This document shows, piece by piece, positions 1 through 6,451 of a stretch of 64,000 nucleotides of DNA. The notes below the pieces were generated by a model. It made no database searches, was not told the origin of the DNA, and saw only the letters and a program-made list of their open reading frames with translations. This stretch comes from Corynebacterium qintianiae (GTDB lineage: Bacteria > Actinomycetota > Actinomycetes > Mycobacteriales > Mycobacteriaceae): the NCBI RefSeq assembly GCF_011038645.2, contig NZ_CP064955.1:1984001-2048000 (forward strand), written 5' to 3'. Each line of letters begins with the position of its first letter. Positions within the stretch are counted from its first letter, which is position 1. A program made the translations under genes and the position numbers.

Positions 1-13
1 GGGCGGGCCACAG

Positions 14-19
14 TAGGAT
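14..19 (+). promoter_or_regulatory. Candidate -10 box for leaderless alaT transcript
   Basis: TAGGAT sits six bases before the alaT start codon and no Shine-Dalgarno sequence is present. This is the spacing expected for a leaderless mRNA, which is common in actinobacteria. The -35 region lies at or beyond the window edge and cannot be judged. Confidence 0.4.
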
Positions 20-25
20 TGCCCT

Positions 26-1348
26 ATGAGCAAGAGCAACGAGCACGACGAAACTTCCTACCCAGCTAACGATGTTGTGGAAGACGCGGTCAAGGGGGCG
101 TCGACAAGCAAGAAGCCCCCGAAGAAGCACCGCCATTTCGACGAAGCGGACAAGCTCAAGAACGTCTTTTACGACATCCGCGGCCCGGTGAGCACCACGG
201 CCGAGGAGATGGAGCGCGACGGGCACACCATTCTCAAGCTCAACACCGGCAACCCGGCGATCTTCGGCTTCGAGGCGCCCGACGTGATCATGCGCGACAT
301 GATCGCCGCGCTGCCGACATCGCAGGGCTACACCACCTCGAAGGGCATCATCCCGGCGCGCCGCGCGATTGTCACGCGCTACGAGATGGTGGACGACTTC
401 CCGCCCTTCGACATCGACGACGTCTTCCTCGGCAACGGTGTCTCCGAGCTGATCAGCATGGTCACCCAGGCCCTGCTTAACGACGGCGACGAGATCCTCA
501 TCCCCGCCCCCGACTACCCGCTGTGGACCGCCGCGTCCACGCTGGCCGGCGGCAAGGTCGTGCACTACCTGTGCGACGAGGAAGACAACTGGAACCCCTC
601 GCTCGAGGACATTCGCTCGAAGGTCACCGAGCGCACCAAAGCCATCGTGGTGATCAACCCGAACAACCCGACGGGTGCGGTGTACTCACGGGACATCCTC
701 GAGGGCATCGCCGACATCGCCCGCGAGCACGAGCTCATGGTGCTTGCCGACGAGATCTACGACCGCGTCCTCTATGACGGTGCGCAGCATATTTCCATGG
801 CCGAGGTCGCCCCCGACCTGATCACGGTGACCTTTAACGGGCTGTCCAAGGCGTACCGCGTGTGCGGCTACCGCGCCGGCTGGATGATCATCACCGGCCC
901 GCGTCGCCGCGCCACCGGGTTCATCGAGGGGCTCAACCTGCTGGCGGGAACCCGCCTGTGTGCGAACGTGCCCGGCCAGCACGCCATCCAGGTTGCGCTG
1001 GGCGGGCGACAGTCCATCTACGAGCTCACCGGCAAGGGCGGGCGCCTGCGCGAGCAGCGCGATGTGACGGTACGCAAGTTGCGCGAGATCCCCGGCGTGT
1101 CCGTCGTAGAGCCGAAGGGGGCGCTGTACTGCTTCCCTAAGATCGACACCGAGATGTACAACATCCATGATGACGAGCGCTTCATGCTGGACCTGCTCAA
1201 GTCGGAGAAGATCCTCATGGTGCAAGGCACCGGGTTCAACTACCCCACCCCCGACCACTTCCGCGTGGTCACGCTGCCGTGGGCCTCGCAGCTGGAAAAC
1301 GCCATCGAGCGCCTGGGCAACTTCTTGAGCGATTACCACCAGCACTAA
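26..1348 (+). CDS. alaT: Pyridoxal-phosphate aminotransferase, AlaT type
   Basis: A 440-aa fold-type I aminotransferase. Family members of the AlaT group transfer the amino group of glutamate or alanine to pyruvate or 2-oxo acids in the cytoplasm. Visible motifs are the N-terminal LNTGNPAIFGF, the substrate-loop motif INPNNPTGAVY at about residues 211-221, DEIYDRVLYDG, and the PLP lysine in FNGLSKAYRVCGYRAGWM. The roughly 35 residues before DKLKNVFYDIRGP are acidic, lysine-rich and probably disordered; they make the protein slightly longer than E. coli AlaT (about 405 aa). The ATG at 26 is preceded by a -10-like box and no ribosome site. The precise amino donor is inferred from family resemblance. 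Confidence 0.85.
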   Translation: MSKSNEHDETSYPANDVVEDAVKGASTSKKPPKKHRHFDEADKLKNVFYDIRGPVSTTAEEMERDGHTILKLNTGNPAIFGFEAPDVIMRDMIAALPTSQGYTTSKGIIPARRAIVTRYEMVDDFPPFDIDDVFLGNGVSELISMVTQALLNDGDEILIPAPDYPLWTAASTLAGGKVVHYLCDEEDNWNPSLEDIRSKVTERTKAIVVINPNNPTGAVYSRDILEGIADIAREHELMVLADEIYDRVLYDGAQHISMAEVAPDLITVTFNGLSKAYRVCGYRAGWMIITGPRRRATGFIEGLNLLAGTRLCANVPGQHAIQVALGGRQSIYELTGKGGRLREQRDVTVRKLREIPGVSVVEPKGALYCFPKIDTEMYNIHDDERFMLDLLKSEKILMVQGTGFNYPTPDHFRVVTLPWASQLENAIERLGNFLSDYHQH

Positions 1349-1615
1349 CACTGGGCCGGGGTCGGGAGTGTGTTTCCCCCTACTCCCATTTCTAGATGCC
1401 GAGTTGCCAGAGGCGATAGTCCCCCACCATCTCACCGGCCACCACTAAGCCATGTGAGCGCGGTCGGTAATCTCGTCGGCTGGCAATTTCGGGCGCTTGC
1501 GGCCTGGATATTGCCACCTTCATAGACCGGCAGCGCAAGCCCTGGGAAGCGAACCCGCGTGCGTGCCGGAAAAGGAGAACGTCTAGCGCGAGTTCAAGGG
1601 GAACGTCGCGCCCGC
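1349..1615. other. Intergenic stretch without a recognisable gene
   Basis: About 270 bases between alaT and the next gene. All six frames were read: the only open stretch, on the minus strand at 1392-1622, resembles no family I know and its composition fits a shadow or decayed sequence. No clear terminator with a U-tract follows alaT. Confidence 0.5.
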
Positions 1616-1644
1616 TTGACAACGCTTCCCTGCGCGTGCCGTTA
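1616..1644 (+). promoter_or_regulatory. Candidate promoter of the hydroxyacyl-CoA dehydrogenase gene
   Basis: A consensus -35 box TTGACA lies at 1616-1621. About 17 bases downstream (1639-1646) is the weaker -10-like CCGTTA/GTTAAA. The start codon follows at 1666. The imperfect repeat GTTAAACAGGGTTAAC at 1641-1656 overlaps the -10 and could be an operator. The -35 is clear; the -10 is ambiguous. Confidence 0.4.
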
Positions 1645-1665
1645 AACAGGGTTAACGTATGTTAC

Positions 1666-2604
1666 ATGTCCGAATCAAAGAAAATTTCAGTCCTCGGCGC
1701 CGGTAACCTCGGCGCCCAAATCGCCTACCGCGCCGCCTTTTACGGTCACTCGGTGACGGCCTTTGACATTAGCGACGACGCCATCAGCGCCGCCAAGGAG
1801 CGCGTAAAGAAGATCGCCGGCAACTACGTCCGCGACCTCGACGATGTCTCCGAGGATAAGGCCAAGGCGGTCGTCGATAAGATCGCGTACACCACCTCGC
1901 TGGAAGAAGCCGCACGGAATGCCGACTACATCATCGAAGCGGTACCGGAGAACCTGGACATCAAGAAAGACACCTACACCAAGCTCGCCGAGTTCCTGCC
2001 CGAGGAGACCATTCTGCTGACCAACACCTCCACTCTGCTGCCGAGCGACTTCAAGGACGCCACGGGGCGCACAGACAAGTTCCTCGCCTACCACTTCGCC
2101 AACAACATCCACATCGCGAACGTGGTGGAGGTCATGCCGACTTCCGACACCGACGACAGCGTTGTCGAGCAAGTAATGGAGTTCGCGCCCACCATGGGCA
2201 TGCGGCCGATCCGCCTGCACCGCGAGCACGCGAAGTACATCATCAACTCCTTCTACTCCACCTGGGTCGATCAGGCCCGCGACATGTGGGTACTCGGTGT
2301 GGCCGACATTGAAACCCTCGACGAGGTGGCCTCCATGCTTGCCGGAACACAGCAACTCGCCCCGTTCCTCGCACAGGACAACACCGGTTTGGGCGTGGCC
2401 TACCAGATCACGAAAAACCGGGCTGAAACGGGCGACCCGCTCGCGATCGAGTTCAGCCGGCGCCTAAAGGAAGAGTTCATTGACAAGGGGCATATTGGCA
2501 AGGAATCCGGCCAAGGCTTCTACATCTACGACGAAAACGGCAACCCCACGGGTTTGTCCGACGCCGCGAAGAAGAAGTACCCGCCGGTGGATCCGGCGAA
2601 GTAG
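1666..2604 (+). CDS. 3-hydroxyacyl-CoA dehydrogenase, NAD-binding
   Basis: 312 aa. It begins with a Rossmann nucleotide-binding motif GAGNLGAQIAYRA and has the family signature FLAYHFANNIHIANVVEVMPT, holding the catalytic His-Glu dyad. A C-terminal helical domain with GKESGQGFYIYDENG follows. The family oxidises L-3-hydroxyacyl-CoA to 3-oxoacyl-CoA in beta-oxidation or short-chain CoA metabolism. It is a single-domain enzyme without a fused hydratase. I chose the ATG at 1666 because the homologous core starts within ten residues of it; a GTG at 1636 would add ten residues unlike the family. No fatty-acid genes are adjacent, so the physiological substrate is unknown. Confidence 0.8.
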   Translation: MSESKKISVLGAGNLGAQIAYRAAFYGHSVTAFDISDDAISAAKERVKKIAGNYVRDLDDVSEDKAKAVVDKIAYTTSLEEAARNADYIIEAVPENLDIKKDTYTKLAEFLPEETILLTNTSTLLPSDFKDATGRTDKFLAYHFANNIHIANVVEVMPTSDTDDSVVEQVMEFAPTMGMRPIRLHREHAKYIINSFYSTWVDQARDMWVLGVADIETLDEVASMLAGTQQLAPFLAQDNTGLGVAYQITKNRAETGDPLAIEFSRRLKEEFIDKGHIGKESGQGFYIYDENGNPTGLSDAAKKKYPPVDPAK

Positions 2605-2713
2605 GGGTTCCTTTCGGTGGGCCTTTGGTCAGCTTGTTCCTTGAGGTTTGACCCGGGGATTTCCCTCTCCTCGGACGACTACTCCCAGCGCGTCTCTATT
2701 TTCGTATTCCTCA

Positions 2714-3644
2714 GACAATTCACCGATAGTGAGGGGAGCACTTTCAGAGGTCACGAACGCGCTCGGTTGTCCAGAGCTCATGCCCGCTAGCGCGAGGAGC
2801 ACGTGACCTCGGTTTTTCGTTGGCTGGGTTCGCTGGGCTCATCCCCGCTAGCGCGGGGAGCACCGCATTCGCCCCGATGCCGAGGTCTCCGCCGCGGGCT
2901 CATCCCCGCTAGCTCGGGGAGCACTCGTGGGAGTCGGTGACTGGTAAACCGTCCGAGGGCTCATCCCCGCTAGCGCGGGGAGCACACCTACATGCTCGGG
3001 GCGGGGGCACCTACCTCGGGCTCATCCCCGCTAGCGCGGGGAGCACGGTATGACGATATTTGGGACCCGGAGGCGAACCGGCTCATCCCCGCTAGCGCGG
3101 GGAGCACAACCCGGAGCGCCTGGAGGAACCGCACTGGGGGGCTCATCCCCGCTAGCGCGGGGAGCACTCGGGGGTAGTCGAGAACTTTTTCCACGAGTGG
3201 GGCTCATCCCCGCTAGCGCGGGGAGCACTTCCGCAGGCAGGCATGATCCTGCTCGCCCTGGGGCTCATCCCCGCTAGCGCGGGGAGCACGTATCGCCACC
3301 GACACCGCTTGGCTGAAATACCGGCTCATCCCCGCTAGCGCGGGGAGCACTGTTTGACGCTGACTTGCATGGGGTTAACCTGCGGCTCATCCCCGCTAGC
3401 GCGGGGAGCACTTCCGCGACCTTCATGTCGACGAATTCGACGGCGGCTCATCCCCGCTAGCGCGGGGAGCACACACCATGCTGACGCAACACCGGGCCAA
3501 CAGTGGGCTCATCCCCGCTAGCGCGGGGAGCACTGTCGCTGTTGGACGCGACTCCGTGCCCGTCTAGGCTCATCCCCGCTAGCGCGGGGAGCACGATACC
3601 AGCCAGGTCACGAACATGAACAACATGGGCTCATCCCCGCTAGC
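2714..3644 (-). CRISPR. Type I-E CRISPR array, trailer-side part (15 whole repeats plus half of the split repeat)
   Basis: 28-bp repeats with 61-bp period (33-base spacers), starting at 2714, 2775, 2836, 2897, 2958, 3019, 3080, 3140, 3201, 3262, 3323, 3384, 3445, 3506 and 3567, then half a repeat at 3628-3644 cut by the insertion sequence. On the plus strand the repeat begins GGCTCATCCCCGCTAGC and ends GCGGGGAGCAC; the minus strand gives the usual type I-E form with its C/G stem and a GATGAGCC handle. Decay towards the left marks the trailer: the repeat at 2714 matches about 21 of 28 positions, that at 2775 about 25, and that at 2897 has one change. These are the oldest 15 spacers, separated from the leader by the insertion. 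Confidence 0.97.
3639..3644. repeat. Target-site duplication GCTAGC, left copy
   Basis: The six bases before the left inverted repeat of the insertion sequence are GCTAGC, and the same six bases follow the right inverted repeat at 6446-6451. Removing the element and one copy restores a perfect consensus repeat. The site fits the NCTAGN target known for Bordetella IS481. Confidence 0.95.
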
Positions 3645-3663
3645 TGTACTGACCGGGGACATT
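3645..3663 (+). repeat. Left terminal inverted repeat of the IS481-family element
   Basis: TGTACTGACCGGGGACATT, identical over 19 bases to the reverse complement of 6427-6445. Similarity ends after base 19. Confidence 0.95.
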
Positions 3664-3676
3664 AGTCGAGGAAAGG

Positions 3677-3707
3677 TTGACCTTGTCGTAACGGCAATGT
3701 CTACAGT
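3677..3707 (+). promoter_or_regulatory. MerR-type promoter with operator dyad for the passenger operon
   Basis: The -35 box TTGACC (3677-3682) and the -10 box TACAGT (3702-3707) are separated by 19 bases, the over-long spacing typical of MerR-family-activated promoters. The spacer region holds a 23-bp near-palindrome (3679-3701) with matching half-site blocks GAC/GTC, TTG/CAA and CGT/ACG. The ATG of the first passenger gene lies eight bases after the -10, implying a leaderless mRNA. The MerR protein encoded two genes down is the obvious regulator (inference). Confidence 0.8.
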
Positions 3708-3715
3708 CGCTTGTC

Positions 3716-4624
3716 ATGACCATTTCAATGATTGACAGTGCCTCGGGCATGAGCCGAGTCCTGACGGCGGACACGAAGGCTCGCGACGACCTCATCCGTG
3801 AAATGTGGGCTCCCATGGCGGGGATGTACCACTTCATCCCCGGCGGCGTGGACATGGCCACCGTGCACCAGCAAAACTTCGGCTTCCGTCCAGACTCCGC
3901 GATCGAGCAGGTCCGCGAAGGTCTGGAGTTCCTTGTCGCGGCAGATGCGTGGACCCGCGTCGAGAAGGCCCTCGAGAACGGCATCGCAACGTTGGCGTCT
4001 GCCGATCCGGGTGTGACGATCCCCGACCTGAACGTGCTGCTCGTCCTCGGGGATCCGACCAGCCAGCACTTCGTCGGCGAGGTGCAAGGGCTGTCAGGAT
4101 TCGGCGGTATCAGTGGCTACATCGCCATCACCGTCTGGCCCACCTCGCGTGTCCTCGATCGCCTCGAGGCGATCGCGGTCCACGAACTGCACCACAACGT
4201 GCGCTACTCACCCGGCGGGATCGTGTGGGACCCACAGACGGTGATGGTCGGCGAGCACGTTGTGTCCGAAGGGCTCGCCGACATTTTCGCGTCCGAACTG
4301 TACGGCGACGCCGGCTACACCCACTTCGTGCGCGACGAAACCCGCTCCGACGACCAGGTCCTGGCGAAGGTCGCCAGCGGCCTGGGCGTCACCGGAATGG
4401 CAGACTTCGCAGCCTGGGTGCTGGGCGACTCCAGCGCACAACTATTCGGTGCCGAGCCTGTCGGCCTGCCCACCGGGGCCGGTTATGCAGCCGGTGCTCG
4501 GTTTGTTCGCGCATACCTCGACGTCACGGGCACCACGGCCGCCCAAAACGCCAGTACTCCCGCGTCCGAGATCCTGCGCATTGCGCTGCCACGGCTGGGC
4601 CTGACCACAGACGCGGCACACTGA
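3716..4624 (+). CDS. Passenger gene: putative zinc protease, DUF2268-like
   Basis: 302 aa, no signal peptide or membrane segment. Around residue 160 it has VHELHHN, an HExxH-type metalloprotease motif, followed about 25 residues later by SEGLADIFASELYG, whose glutamate would be the third zinc ligand of a gluzincin. This matches the DUF2268 predicted Zn-dependent protease family. It lies inside the insertion sequence directly behind a MerR-type promoter and 29 bases before the MerR gene, so both are probably one transcript. The start at 3716 fits the leaderless geometry. Substrate and role are unknown; proteolytic activity is predicted from the motif only. Confidence 0.7.
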   Translation: MTISMIDSASGMSRVLTADTKARDDLIREMWAPMAGMYHFIPGGVDMATVHQQNFGFRPDSAIEQVREGLEFLVAADAWTRVEKALENGIATLASADPGVTIPDLNVLLVLGDPTSQHFVGEVQGLSGFGGISGYIAITVWPTSRVLDRLEAIAVHELHHNVRYSPGGIVWDPQTVMVGEHVVSEGLADIFASELYGDAGYTHFVRDETRSDDQVLAKVASGLGVTGMADFAAWVLGDSSAQLFGAEPVGLPTGAGYAAGARFVRAYLDVTGTTAAQNASTPASEILRIALPRLGLTTDAAH

Positions 4625-4653
4625 GCAGCACGTCGAACGACAGGAGCCCGGTG

Positions 4654-5421
4654 ATGGAATGGACGGTGCACGAGCTCGCTGAACGCGCTGGAATCAGCGG
4701 CCGCACGCTGCGGCACTATCACCGCATCGGGCCGCTCGAGCCCGACCGCGTCGGGTCCAACGGCTACCGCTACTACGGTCCCGACGCGGTCGCGCGCCTG
4801 CAACGCATCCTCCTGCTCCGCGACACGGGTATGCCACTGGCCGACATCGCCGCAGTCCTCGACGCACCCGAGACGCCCGCCGCCGAGGTCGAAGCGCTCC
4901 AGGCCCACCTGACACAGCTCGCTGAGGACCGCGAGGCCCTAGACCGGCGCATCAGCGCGGTCGAGCACACCCTGCAGATGCGTCGAGAGGGCCGCGAACC
5001 ACGCATGGACGTGATGCTCGAAGGCTTCAACGATCGCTACGAGGCCGAGGTCGTACGACGGTGGGGACGCGAGGCCTTCGCCGCGTCGAATCGGTGGTGG
5101 CATGCCAAGTCCGTGGGACAGCAACGCGACTGGCAGGCTAGTGCCCAGGCCCTGCTCACACGGTGGGCAGGAATCCACGAAGCCGGCCACACACCCGGCT
5201 CACCAGTTGCTCAAGCGCACGCTGCCAACCACATGGCCTGGTTCGCTGACATCCCCGGAACACCCACCCACGCCGGCGATGCCGAACGATCCGCCGCAAT
5301 GGTGCAAGGCATGGCCGACCTCTACGAGACCAACCCCGACTTCCACCAGACCTTCGGCAGCCCAGAGGCCGCGCAGTTCGCCGCGAACGCACTGCGCATC
5401 CACGTGCAGCATCCGGCCTGA
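4654..5421 (+). CDS. Passenger gene: MerR-family regulator with TipAS-like ligand domain
   Basis: 255 aa. The N-terminus (about 1-70) is a MerR winged helix with TVHELAERAGISGRTLRHYHRIGPLEP and YRYYGPDAVARLQRI. A dimerisation coiled coil follows at about 75-120. The C-terminal half (about 125-255) is helical, with spaced aromatic residues and NPDFHQTFG near the end, resembling the TipAS effector-binding domain of TipA and Mta. AGGAG at 4642-4646 places the start at ATG 4654; an in-frame GTG at 4651 is also possible. It probably binds the 19-bp-spaced operator at 3677-3707 and controls its own operon. The ligand is unknown; TipAS domains bind various xenobiotics. Confidence 0.85.
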   Translation: MEWTVHELAERAGISGRTLRHYHRIGPLEPDRVGSNGYRYYGPDAVARLQRILLLRDTGMPLADIAAVLDAPETPAAEVEALQAHLTQLAEDREALDRRISAVEHTLQMRREGREPRMDVMLEGFNDRYEAEVVRRWGREAFAASNRWWHAKSVGQQRDWQASAQALLTRWAGIHEAGHTPGSPVAQAHAANHMAWFADIPGTPTHAGDAERSAAMVQGMADLYETNPDFHQTFGSPEAAQFAANALRIHVQHPA

Positions 5422-5463
5422 CAGCGGCGGGTGCCGCGGCGCCGTCCCGGACCGAAAGATGCC

Positions 5464-6450
5464 ATGTCCCATCCCAACGCTGCCCTCACACCGCGTCACC
5501 GTCTGAAGGTTGCCCAACTCGTCGTCGAGGAGGGCTGGCCGATCAGTGAGGTCGCCGCCCGATTCCAGGTCTCCTGGCCGACCGTGAAACGCTGGGTCAA
5601 CCGCTACCGCGCCGGCGAGTCCATGCACGACCGGTCCTCCCGCCCGAAGAGCTCGCCGAACAAGACGAGCACGCCCGTCACGAAGCGGTGCATCAAGCTG
5701 CGGATCAGGTTGCGGGAAGGTCCAGTTCAACTATCAGCACGGCTCGGGATCGCGCCCTCCACCGTCCACCGCATCCTCACCGCTGCTCGATTGAATCGGC
5801 TTTCACACGTCGACCGGGCGACCGGCGAACCGATCCGTCGTTACGAGCACGCGCACCCCGGGTCGCTGGTGCACGTGGACGTGAAGAAGCTGGGGAACAT
5901 CCCCGACGGCGGTGGTTGGCGCTACGTCGGCCGACGCCAAGGCGACCGCAACCGTGTCGCCACGCCAGACAAGCCACGTAATCAGCACGGCGGGCCCAAG
6001 CTGGGCTACGCCTACGTCCACACCGTTATCGACGACCACTCCCGCGTCGCGTACACCGAGATTCGCGACGACGAGACTGCTCTCACTGCCGTTGGAGTCC
6101 TGCAACGAGCCATCGACTGGTTCGCCGAGCGTGGGGTCACAATCGAGCGAGTACTGTCCGACAACGGCAGTGCCTACCGGTCGCATCTGTGGCGTGATGC
6201 CTGCGAGACGCTGTCGATCCGGCCGAGATACACGCGCCCATATCGCCCGCAGACGAACGGGAAAGTCGAACGCTTCCACCGCACGATGGCAGACGGGTGG
6301 GCTTACGCCCGCTGCTACCGCTCAGAGGCAGAACGACGCGACGCTCTCGAGTCATGGCTGCACCACTACAACCATCACCGACCCCACACGGCCTGCGCGA
6401 ACCAGCCACCCTTTACGCGGTTGATCAATGTCCCCGGTCAGTACAGCTAG
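5464..6450 (+). CDS. IS481-family transposase
   Basis: 328 aa, apparently intact. The N-terminus has tandem helix-turn-helix segments (LTPRHRLKVAQLVVEEG, VAARFQVSWPTVKRWVNRY, and LGIAPSTVHRILTAA). The rve/DDE catalytic domain follows with VHVDVKKLG, VIDDHSRVAY, VLSDNGSAYRS and the glutamate in TNGKVERFHR. The ATG at 5464 precedes the conserved N-terminus; an in-frame GTG at 5431 would add unlikely residues. The last codons read through the right inverted repeat (NVPGQY), and the stop TAG (6448-6450) lies outside the element, in the duplicated target GCTAGC. The transposase therefore depends on its CTAG target for a stop codon. Confidence 0.95.
   Translation: MSHPNAALTPRHRLKVAQLVVEEGWPISEVAARFQVSWPTVKRWVNRYRAGESMHDRSSRPKSSPNKTSTPVTKRCIKLRIRLREGPVQLSARLGIAPSTVHRILTAARLNRLSHVDRATGEPIRRYEHAHPGSLVHVDVKKLGNIPDGGGWRYVGRRQGDRNRVATPDKPRNQHGGPKLGYAYVHTVIDDHSRVAYTEIRDDETALTAVGVLQRAIDWFAERGVTIERVLSDNGSAYRSHLWRDACETLSIRPRYTRPYRPQTNGKVERFHRTMADGWAYARCYRSEAERRDALESWLHHYNHHRPHTACANQPPFTRLINVPGQYS
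6427..6445 (-). repeat. Right terminal inverted repeat of the IS481-family element
   Basis: AATGTCCCCGGTCAGTACA, the exact complement of the left end. It is also translated as the last residues of the transposase. Confidence 0.95.
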
Positions 6451-6451
6451 C
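6446..6451. repeat. Target-site duplication GCTAGC, right copy
   Basis: Second copy of the 6-bp target. Its TAG serves as the transposase stop codon, and it also begins the second half of the interrupted CRISPR repeat. Confidence 0.95.

Larger units (their letters stand above)
3645..6445 (+). mobile_element. IS481-family element with two passenger genes, inserted in a CRISPR repeat
   Basis: A 2801-bp unit bounded by perfect 19-bp terminal inverted repeats (TGTACTGACCGGGGACATT at 3645-3663, its complement at 6427-6445) and a 6-bp GCTAGC duplication. It contains, all on the plus strand, a MerR-type promoter/operator, a DUF2268-like gene, a MerR/TipAS gene and an intact IS481-type transposase. 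Ordinary IS481-family elements are about 1 kb with one gene, so this is a transporter-type IS with cargo. Intact ends, duplication and reading frames suggest recent insertion. Its genes run against the direction of crRNA transcription. Confidence 0.93.

Noticed and set aside
1392..1622. Minus-strand open frame between alaT and the hydroxyacyl-CoA dehydrogenase gene
   Set aside because: No family resemblance, no ribosome site and arginine-rich composition typical of a shadow frame.
2988..3277. Open frames on both strands rich in repeated ASAGST or ARGA-like sequence
   Set aside because: They are translations of the CRISPR repeats with a 61-base period, not proteins; the same applies to frames at 6297-7673.
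3805..4653. Upstream part of a 538-residue frame leading into the MerR gene
   Set aside because: It is the shifted frame of the DUF2268-like gene; the MerR domain begins at ATG 4654 with its own AGGAG.
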